Notes under the pieces: model-generated
Database searches by the model: none
The model's input: only the letters and a program-made list of their open reading frames with translations
What the model was told of the DNA's origin: nothing
Source: Ampullaceana balthica
Lineage: Eukaryota > Mollusca > Gastropoda > Lymnaeidae
DNA length: 64,000 nucleotides
Reading direction: 5' to 3'
Assembly: GCA_944989445.1 (NCBI GenBank)
Contig: CALYLW010000542.1
Span: forward strand, 124,001-188,000
Part shown: piece by piece, positions 1-9,000 of the stretch
Layout: the number at the start of each line of letters is the position of its first letter
Position numbering within the stretch: position 1 is the stretch's first letter
Position numbers and translations under genes: made by a program

Positions 1-878
1 ATTAATTACTTCATTGTTTGTAATTGTAGGCGGGACTCAAAACTAGTTAACTTTTTTTTAGTAAACTAAAGTGCTGAACATGGTGCCCGCTTTATTCCGA
101 TGTCCTTATTAGCTCTTAAAAAGTCATCCCTGAAAAAATAATTGCCTTTGAATCTGTTCATCCACCATGCAAATTAAAATATTAGTGTTATTATTTTTTA
201 ATTCAACACATTTTGATACATTTTTTAATATTTTTAAATCACTCCTCCCTTTTGTGGATGTAAATGTAAAATTAAATGCCGCTTAAAAAGAGGAAATAAA
301 TCATACACAGAAATATTAATTATTGTATTTAATTTAATACATTTGCATTTCGTTGATTGCGTTATAAAAATATTTTAGTTGGTACATTTTTCGCATATAA
401 CAACCATAACACAATAACAAAAAGGGGTTCAACAAGTAGTTTTAAGGAACATAAAATAAATTACTGATACCGGAATAGTTTTTAAGATACAAAACCAAGA
501 TGTCAGCCCCCATAGACTAAGGACAATAGATTTCTTTTATATGCGCTTTTCACATTTAAGGATTATTGAATCATGAAACAGTTGGGAACACAATAATAGT
601 TTAAACTAGTCGGGGTTGCCAACTCACTGGAGGACGATTTTAAATAAGTTAATAAATAAAAATAGCTACATCTGTTAAAGTAAATTAATCCCCATAATTT
701 TAAGGTGCCGTTAACTCATATTAACTGTTAACTTGCACGGTATGATAATGATACCGTGTTACTGTTGCGCCGTGTAAGTTAGTAAAAGTAAAAAAATAAC
801 TTGCACGGTATGGTCCCGTGTAAGTTAGTAAAAAAATAACTTCCACGGTACGGTAATGTTTTAATGTAAAAAATAGAC
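1..878. other. AT-rich noncoding DNA with short CACGGTA palindromic repeats
   Basis: No open frame or splice-bounded exon is visible. From about 731 to 865 the motif ACTTGCACGGTA and its inverse ACCGTG/CCGTGTAAGTTA recur four or more times in both orientations. The same motif pair reappears near 2078-2125, so this is a dispersed palindromic repeat rather than a unique site. Confidence 0.5.
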
Positions 879-1566
879 GGTAATCCTGCAGATTTTACAC
901 GTATATTATAATTTATTATTTCACAGCGAAATTTAATTTTCTCTTGAGAACTTTCGTTTTTAATTTATTAAATGCATAATTATATGTTGTATTTCAGCTA
1001 TTACAGCGCTAATTTGTAAGTCTTTCTAATTTCTAAGCCATTTTTTCGGCTCTCAACAGTAAATAGTCTGATGATGATGCAACCATTTTTTAAATTATCA
1101 AACTATATGCCGGATTTATCGGATTGTCCGATAAGATGCCAAATGGAAATTTCTCACTTACAAACAAAGAATATAAGAATCAAACATCTAGTAACGAAGT
1201 AAAAAAAATAAATTGTCTTTAAAATATTTATTTATCTTCTAAAAACATTAAAATAGATGAAAAATACTTTTAAAAAAATATATTCAGTCAGTAAATTTAT
1301 GTTAGCATGGGTCGAGCCAGGTAAAAAACATCTGGCAGCAATTCGCTAGGTAAACAAAATGGACGTATCGTGACTACATTATGTATTATATAGAGCCGAA
1401 AAAATGCATTTGAAATTAAAAAGACTCACAAATTAGCGCTGTAATAGCTGAAATACAACATATAATTATGCATTTAATAAATTAAAAACGAAAGTTCTTA
1501 AGAGAAAATTAAATTTCGCTGTGAAATAATAAATTATAATATACGTGTAAAATCTGTAGGATTACC
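879..1566. mobile_element. Non-autonomous element with ~175-bp terminal inverted repeats
   Basis: The left arm (879-1053) begins GGTAATCCTGCAGATTTTAC. The right arm (1392-1566) ends with the near-exact reverse complement, GTAAAATCTGTAGGATTACC. The arms match along almost their full length, with a spacer of roughly 340 bp that has no coding sequence. A deleted relative lies at 2541-2800. This fits a MITE or foldback element. No target duplication was identified, so the superfamily is unassigned. Confidence 0.75.
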
Positions 1567-1570
1567 AAAT

Positions 1571-1900
1571 AGACAACTAAACTTAAACCTAACCCTGACC
1601 CTAAAACTAATAATTACAATATAATTGAATATAATAATTGTAATTAGTAATTATAAGAATGTTAAATTGATTTAATTAGTTTTAGTCCCTGTATTAGTAT
1701 TACTGTATTTGTTTTTCTATTTTAATGTAAAAAATAGACAACTAACTCTAACCTTGACCCTAAAAGTAAAAGATCTAATTTAATCGTAATTATAATAAGA
1801 ATTTGAAATTGATTTAAATATCTTTGTTTAATGTAAAAAATAGACAACTAACTCTAACCCTGACCCTAAAAGATCTAATTTAATCGTAATTATAAGAATT
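1571..1900 (+). repeat. Three imperfect copies of a ~110-bp repeat
   Basis: The block AGACAACTAACTCTAACC followed by CTGACCCTAAAAG occurs near 1571, 1737 and 1841, each followed by AT-rich sequence containing GTAATTA and usually preceded by ATGTAAAAAATAG. The CCCTAA-like motifs superficially resemble telomeric repeats but are not tandem hexamers. Confidence 0.55.
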
Positions 1901-1917
1901 GTAAAAAAAGAAAAAAT

Positions 1918-2002
1918 ATTAGTCTCAACCGAAAATCGAACCCATGCCTGTTCTTCTACATTCCGTTCACCAGTCCAACTCTCAATCATGAGACCACGGA
2001 AG
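1918..2002 (-). mobile_element. tRNA-like SINE head (minus strand)
   Basis: Read on the minus strand, this has an A-box-like segment (TGGTCTCATGATTGAGAG) and, about 40 bases on, a B-box-like GGGTTCGATTTTC, at the spacing of a tRNA-derived RNA polymerase III promoter. The cloverleaf is not convincing and no CCA-ready acceptor stem is visible, so a SINE head is more likely than a functional tRNA gene. A second tRNA-like segment lies at 47262-47328. Confidence 0.45.
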
Positions 2003-2200
2003 TTCGGTACTTTTGCTGAATTTTAAAAAGTTATAAATAACTCACTACAAAACCGTCTCTGCTCATGCGCAAATACCGTGTAACTTAGAAAAAAAATAAC
2101 TTACACGGTATGATAACGTGCAAGTTAACACTACTTAATTTTAAACTGAGGTCTGAGGTACATTTTAATTTTAAAATTTAAATTTTATTATTTATTAGGC

Positions 2201-2520
2201 AGGTAATCCCTTCTTATTTCAGCACATTTTAAATTTTTAGAACAAAATAAATAAAATAACTTACTTTTACTAATTTAAACACTTCAATTAGAAATAAAAA
2301 AAGTGTTAGTCACAGAAGATAGTGAAATTGAAATATACAAATTTTTATTTCGTACAAATTGTAAAATAGTAATTTTATTTCAACAAAAAAATAATGTTTT
2401 AATTTTAAAATAGATTTCATAATAATAATTAATGAAGTAAGTTTGAAAAAATGTTTTTTTTGATGACTTGAAAATATAAAATGCGCTGAAATAAGGCTTA
2501 TAACTTACAAGGGATTACCT
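2201..2520. mobile_element. Inverted-repeat MITE
   Basis: It starts AGGTAATCCCTTCTTATTTC and ends with the inverse GGGATTACCT. An internal inverse block (GCTGAAATAAGG, about 2484-2497) matches the left arm. The interior is A/T-rich and noncoding. Confidence 0.55.
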
Positions 2521-2540
2521 TTTTATTATTTTATAAATTT

Positions 2541-2800
2541 AATTTATATTATTTCACAGCGAAATTTAATTTTCTCATGAGAACTTACGTTTTTAATTTA
2601 TTAAATGTATTATTATCTTGACCAGATAATGTATTATATAGATGCCGAAAAAATGCTTTAGAAATTAAAAAGACTAAAAAATTAGCTCTGTAGTGTAATA
2701 GTATAGCTGAAATAAAAAATATAATAATTAATAATGCATTTAATAAATTTAAAACTTAAGTTCTCACGAGAAAATTAAATTTTGCTGTGAAATAATATAT
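2541..2800. mobile_element. Deleted copy of the long-TIR element at 879-1566
   Basis: The left part (ATTATTTCACAGCGAAATTT) and its inverse near 2776-2796, together with the internal block GCCGAAAAAATGC around 2643, match both arms of the element at 879-1566. The spacer is almost absent, so this is an internal-deletion derivative that could form a compact hairpin. Confidence 0.6.
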
Positions 2801-2843
2801 GTGTAAATTCTCCAGGATTCTGCTGCTACAACACAAAGTAACG

Positions 2844-2932
2844 GCAGACAACTCGACGGAATGTTGCTAGTTTAATTGCTAGTGCTACAATATATGTCGT
2901 AACACTAGCAACATCCCGTCGAGTTGTCTGCT
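2844..2932. repeat. Palindrome, member of a dispersed family
   Basis: GCAGACAACTCGACGG at 2844 is repeated in inverse as CCGTCGAGTTGTCTGC at 2917-2932, with flanking TGTTGCTAG/CTAGCAACA also paired. Related copies are at about 3485-3590 and 5243-5312, each around a core TACGACATGTCGTA or variant. The family is unknown. Confidence 0.6.
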
Positions 2933-3823
2933 GCTACAACTAGTCGTAAAAAATATGCTGCATTTTAATTATGCTAATACTAATACTAAAATACTTAACA
3001 ATAGTTCTCATAATAAAATTTCATGATTACCAGGTATGCCGATTAATGTATTTTAAAGGTTAAAAAAAAACATGATTGGTGTCCATTTAATGACAATTAG
3101 TTTGGTTATAATTTTAAAAAATCGAAATCTGACATGAGCTTCGCTAGACGTAGTCGTAGTGGTAGTTGGATGAGTTTGATGATAAAACCGATAGTGGGGT
3201 GGGATCAAATCCCGCTCCCGTCCAATTTTTTAAAATTTAATTAAAATTTTTTTTTAAAAACCACAATGAGTGTGCTGGTAATTGTAATTTTTGTTCTGCT
3301 TATTCTGAAAAGGGATACATTGATTAAATCTATTTAAATAAATTTAGATTTTATAATTAATACACACATAACACATAGCCTAAATAAGCCCAGATTTATT
3401 AATATCGTATTATATATGCGTATAAAATATTAAGAAGAGTTAAGATATTAAGATATTATAGCAACTTAGTATTTTCAAAGTGTCTACTGCTTAGACTAGT
3501 CATAGAAGAAGTTTCCTAGCTAGCGATACGACATGTCGTAACGCTAGCAACATCCCGCCGAATCTTCTGCTGCTACGACTAGTCGTAAAAATATGCCATG
3601 TGCTTATAGTTACGGCTAAAAGCTGTATTTTAATTATGCTAATACTAATCATTAATTCTCATAATCAAATTTCATGTTTACTAGGTAAGCCGATTAATGA
3701 ATTTTAAAGGTAAAAAAAACTTAATTGGTGTCCATTTAATGACAGATATAATTTTTTAAAATCGCTATCTGACATGAGCTTCGCTAGATGAAGTGATAGT
3801 GATGGACAATACTTTGATTTTCC

Positions 3824-4387
3824 ATTTATATAGACCTGTCAAAAGCCTTCGTCACAGTCTGCAGAGAGGGTCTATGGAGGATTATGGCCAAATATGGGTG
3901 TCCAAATAAGTATATAGCCATTGTAAGGCAATTCCATGATGGCATGCAGGCTCGAGTCCAGGACAACGGAGAGGCCTCTAAACCATTCCCTGTCACAAAT
4001 GGTGTTAAGCAAGGTTGTGTTCTGGCCCCAACATTGTTTAGCCTCATGTTCTCAGCCATGCTTACAGAGGCCTTCTGGAATAGCAATGAAGGAATGGACA
4101 TTAGGTATCACACTGATGGTCGTCTGTTCAACCTCAGGAGGCTTAAAGCAAAAACAAAGGTCAAATCAGGCAGCATCCTTGACCTTCTTTTTGCTGATGA
4201 CTGTGCCCATAATGTTGGCTCTGAAGCACACCTGCAACTAAGCGTTGATAAATTTTCCAGTGCGTGCTCTTACTTTGGGCTCACCATCAGCACAAAGAAG
4301 ACAGAAGTCTTATACCAGCCGGCCTCAGGCAAATCCTATACTGAGCATAATAATAATATAACCATCAATTCAACAAAATCAACACAG
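3824..4387 (+). pseudogene. LINE reverse transcriptase fragment (palm domain)
   Basis: The reading frame enters at motif A (YIDLSKAF, catalytic D kept, the usual second D replaced by V). It continues through the NGVKQGCVLAPTLFS motif and the catalytic LLFADD motif at about 4186-4203, then GLTISTKKTEVLY. It ends at a stop just after 4387. The fingers region and any endonuclease domain are missing because of 5' truncation. The continuation of the protein lies downstream out of frame (4510-5088), so this copy is dead. ATG 3884 is internal to the domain, not a real start. Confidence 0.85.
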
Positions 4388-4509
4388 TGAACCGCTTTAC
4401 TTACCTGGCAGCACACTGTCTCAGAAGGCCGATATTAATGATGAGGTGAACGCGAGAATCTCCAAGGCCAGCGCAGCATTTGGCAGATTGCATGACAGTG
4501 TCTGAAACA

Positions 4510-5088
4510 GAAGGGGAATTAGCACCCAAATAAAACTAAAAGTATACAGAGCTGTAGTGCTCCCCACCTTGCTATATGCATGTGAAACGTGGACCGTATA
4601 CCATCGCCATGCGAGGTTGCTGAACCACTTCCACACCAAAAGCCTAAGACAAATTCTCAATATAAAAGGGCAGGAAAAAGTTCCAGACACCGAAATATTA
4701 GCCAGGTCAGGACTACCCAGCATCCACACTAGCCTAATGCAGAGCCAACTACGCTGGACGGGGCATGTAGTGTGCATGCCCAACCATCGCCTCCCCAAGA
4801 GGCTCTTCTTTGGTGAGCTTACTGCAGGGCATAGAGCACGCGGACGTCCACGTAAGCGCTACAAGGATGCACTTAAAACTGCTCCAAAAGCCTTTGACAT
4901 TAGACATGACTCCTGGGAAGTAGCAGCCAGTAACCGAGCCCACTGGCGCTCTATGATACGGAATGGCGCAGCTGTCTGTGAGGCTAATAGACAACAGGCT
5001 GCCAAGACAAAACGTCAAGCCAGGAAGGACCATATCCAAAACTCTACTGAAGGGTTCCCATCCATCTCTTGTCCGACATGCCGATGCA
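4510..5088 (+). pseudogene. LINE C-terminal (thumb/zinc-knuckle) fragment
   Basis: This is the downstream half of the same broken LINE. It encodes the typical post-palm block (LLYACETW, then a QLRWTGHV motif, then ARGRPRKRYKD) and a C-terminal CPTCRCKF knuckle-like end. Stop codons near 4388 and 4504 and a frame change separate it from the palm fragment. Confidence 0.8.
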
Positions 5089-5799
5089 AATTTAATAAGC
5101 CATCAGAGGACACATCTGGCGGCCTAGAACAGGTCAAATACAAATATGATGAGAGTGGTCATCGTCAAATACGACGGACGAACAACAACTTTGATTTTAA
5201 AACCGATACGTGGGTTCTAATCTCGCTCCCAGCGAGTTTTTTTAAAACGACAGTCGTAGCAGCAGTTTCCTGGCAAGCGTTACGACATGTCGTAATGCTA
5301 GCAACATCCAATTTTAAAATTTTAATGCGCACAATTATTGACATGGACATTGAGTCAAATTAAGCTAAGTTAAGTCACTGAGACTGAGAGTAATGTGATC
5401 AGCAGTGACTATGAGAGTGGCATGAAAATATTAATTAGTGTAGTCTGAGTCATTTTAGCATTGATTAATTAAATAGCTGGCACATGCTAATAATATGGTA
5501 AATATGACATTTGACGTCAAGAAGTATTCTGTATTTTATTTACTATTTTTTTAGTCTACGTCCTGTTTCAAAGATTACAGTTCTCAATAATTTAAAAATG
5601 CACCTCTCGGCTACATAGTTACTTTAAACTATACGTTTCCTGAAGTTGTGCTTATAGGTCCTCAAATTATATAAATATTAAATATATAAGATATAACACT
5701 TCCCAGTGACTCTAAAATTGACATTTCCGACAAAATAAAATTTTGTGTCTTCTAACCTCGATTTTGATTTAACAATAGCTCAATTATGTAGCTGAGGGG

Positions 5800-5983
5800 C
5801 AATGTTCCCTTTAAGCTGCGCGGCTGTGTGGCCGTGCAGATAGCTGTCAGATGCCGCGCAGCAGTTTTGAATAACCGCGCAGCAAATTTTGTAAAATATT
5901 GCACAAAATATGGATGTTGTGCAACTTTGCACACAAGCTTTTTCACTTTGCCCACAGACCAACGAACCTAAGAGGGAACATTG
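5800..5983. mobile_element. hAT-type MITE just upstream of OSGEP
   Basis: The terminal inverted repeats are CAATGTTCCC on the left and GGGAACATTG on the right. They are flanked by a perfect 8-bp duplication CTGAGGGG (5792-5799 and 5984-5991). The interior contains several CCGCGCAGCA segments. It ends 95 bases before the OSGEP start codon, so it probably lies in or next to the promoter or 5' UTR. A relative in reverse orientation is at 52358-52534. Confidence 0.85.
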
Positions 5984-6078
5984 CTGAGGGGTACATTTTA
6001 AATAATTTATTTAATACTTTATTTTCCCTCATACTATATTCTTACAAGGAAAACCAAGCTCAATAGAAATTCTTTAGA

Positions 6079-9000
6079 ATGGTGATAGCCATAGGTTTTG
6101 AGGGGAGTGCTAATAAACTTGGTATTGGCATTATTAAAGATGGAGTTGTACTGTCAAATCCAAGGCATACATATATTACCCCTCCTGGTCAAGGTAAGCT
6201 CAAGATTTATGTCAGCTGTTTTAAGTGGGAGAAAACATTAGCTCATTCTTTAGGCCTACATGAAAACAAATATGTAATAAGCAATAAGAACTTAGAAAGT
6301 CAGATAAAATTTAAGAAATTAATGAAATTTTTATATAAATAAAAAATAATGAACTCAAAAATATTCTTTAAAATTTTTTATGGTAGCTTTTATATCAATT
6401 AATTGTCATATAATGTTTCAGTGCATTAAAAATTAAGAATACTAAGTAACTGTCCTCATCATTATGCATGTTTATTCGGTCCAAACGAGTTGGCCCAGAC
6501 AATTACCAGCAAATGGGCCTGCAAAAATAGGGCTACCATCAACATAGCTCTGGTCATAAGGATCCCTGTTCAAAAGAGACCTGGACTACGGAGCCCTCAA
6601 CAGAACGGCTCCGGACATTAGGATTATAAACGGCTAAACCATATTTACACTGAAGGGATGGGGCTTTGGGAAGGCGTAAAAAGTGTAAATATATTTGTTT
6701 GCTGAGTAGGAATTTCTTAAAAAATGCAACTGCGTTTTTGCAAAATTCTTATGCTTTTTTAAATCTTTTAAAAGAAATGAGGCTGTTTAGGGGTCTGGCT
6801 TTAATGCTTATAAAATTTGCTTCATGATTTCTGAAAAGGTATAAATGAGTCCCTCCAAAAAGTGTGTCACAATCCTTGTCAGTCTTGAAAAAGTGATAAT
6901 GATGAATTTAGAAAATATTGATTATTTTTTATGGACATGTTTTCTAGTTTTGCGGAAAGGGTGTGTGTGTGTTATGGGGCACTTTTGATGGGGTCGCTTT
7001 GTTCTGGGCTTAAATGACAGCAGTGCTCCACTCATAATATCAAATACAAATGAAAAGACAAACATTTACTTCAATGCTTTGTAAACTATTTTGAAACAAA
7101 GAAGAGAATCTGGTTATATCTGAAAATCTCTTCAACCCCAGGTTTTCTTCCAAAAGACACGGCCAGACATCACAGAGAGCATGCACTGGATATCCTGCGA
7201 CAGGCACTAGAAGAGGCTAATGTTAAACCAGAAGAGATAGATATTGTATGTTACACAAAAGGTAAAATTTCTATTTTTCGCAATTACATGTAATCAGATT
7301 TAAAAAAGGTAATTTAATGTAGCTTTAATACTATTTACATTTCCTTTGAAGTTAGTGGGTTTTTTTAAAGTATAAAAAGGATCAACATATTTTCAAAAAA
7401 ATATTAATCTACAAATAGGGGGTGGCCGGATATCGGGGCCGGATATTTGGATTTGTACACTACACTGTACACTCTGTACAACACAGTTCCCTTGGTACAC
7501 ACTACACAGTTCGTTGAACTTCATTCAAGTTTGTTCATTCAGTTCATTGTAAAATGTTGATCTTTGACAGTGTCACAGACTGTCATTGTAGATAGCAGAT
7601 ACTCTCCATATGTTGGTTAATAAATATTTTAATAAATAGTATTGAATACTAAATAGAAAGTAAAAAAAGTAAACCCCCTTAGTTCTTATACTTAAATCCG
7701 GAGATATCAGGATCCGGCAAATATTAGGGCCAAATTATCCGGCAAATATTACGGCCAAATTATCCAGCAAATAGTAAAAAGCATATCCGGCCACCCCCTA
7801 TCTACAAATATATACGTTTTTTTACTTTAACACACCATGTTTCATAGTTGACCTTATTTTAAGCAATTGGAAAGTTAAAAAAATGATGGGCCTTAGTTAA
7901 ATTTAGCAGTTACAACACACATTTTTGTTTCTGTTCTTCAGGTCCTGGAATGGGAGCTCCACTAGTATCCACGGCCCTGGTGGCAAGGACAGTGGCACAG
8001 CTGTGGCAAAAACCCATTGTTGCAGTCAACCATTGTATTGGTCGAATCCTTATCTCTTGACCTACTATTTTGTTTTTTTTTAAACATAAATTATCTCTAA
8101 AGCTAAAAGTGAAATAACATTAAGGTTGAATTTTAAAGTATTTTGTCTGTATATGAAATTATTTTTTAAATTGAATTGTTACTTAGGAACTAACGTCACG
8201 TAATTTAGGAAATATTTTCCATGAAAATAACCTAAGAGCACAACACAACTTGAAGGTCAAATTATTGGATTATGCATTCTCTCAAATTCTTCTTAACCTT
8301 ATAAGATATTGAGATGGGTCGCCTGATTACAGGAGCGCAGAATCCTACAGTTCTCTACGTCAGTGGTGGAAATACACAGGTAATTTTTTTTTAAAAATGA
8401 TCCATCTAGTATTTTGGAGGAAATAGGGAGACATATCAGTTGTATATACAATAGTTGGAGTGGTTTTACTGGTCAAATTACAGGTGTCAGAAAAATACTT
8501 ATGTAAGTGGTGGAGAGCTGCATCTTTCTAGACCAACACAGGTGACTTGTAATTTTTGCTCAGTTGTAGTAGGGTACCTGATGCCTGCTGACTTAATCAT
8601 GATTCAATAATATTTCAAATTTTACATGGGGAAACTTTTGTAGAAATTTCCTGTTTGAAAAGAGACAAAAATTAAAGGGAAATGAATGACAATTAAACAA
8701 CCCGTAAAAACAAAGTTTTTGACTATAAATCCCATATATATGACACAGAACTAAAAGTATTGATGATGTTCAATATAATATGCACCGTGCGCCAAACATG
8801 TACAGACTAAACGTGACTGAACTTCCCTTGCTGTAAAACATGGGGATGTTGTTGACGATGGCTGGGGGGAAATGCAGTGAACCATGGAGGTCAACTACAG
8901 CAGACGTCTTCATAGACATACTTAGAGATAAACAAAAAATGTATTAATTTAATTACGGTACTTTCGATCAATCTGAAATTTTGATGCAATAAATTGTTAG

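Larger units (their letters stand above)
3822..5187 (+). mobile_element. 5'-truncated non-LTR retrotransposon (LINE) with 11-bp TSD
   Basis: The 11-bp sequence ACTTTGATTTT flanks the element exactly at 3811-3821 and 5188-5198. The insert starts inside the reverse-transcriptase palm and ends in a short (AAC)n tail, as expected for target-primed reverse transcription. The flanks are halves of an older repeat whose undisturbed relative lies at about 3130-3245. The second LINE fragment at 27490-27873 has the same tail type and the same TSD length. The exact LINE clade was not determined. Confidence 0.85.

Noticed and set aside
1580..1870. Telomere-like CCCTAA motifs
   Set aside because: Isolated motifs in a longer interspersed repeat, not tandem hexamers.
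1918..2002. Functional tRNA gene
   Set aside because: Box A and B resemblance only; stems do not pair well enough, so listed as a SINE head.
8041..8305. Ordinary GT-AG intron for OSGEP intron 3
   Set aside because: Weak donor (GTCGAA) and it removes the conserved metal-binding histidine; the GA donor with U12 signals keeps the exact motif.
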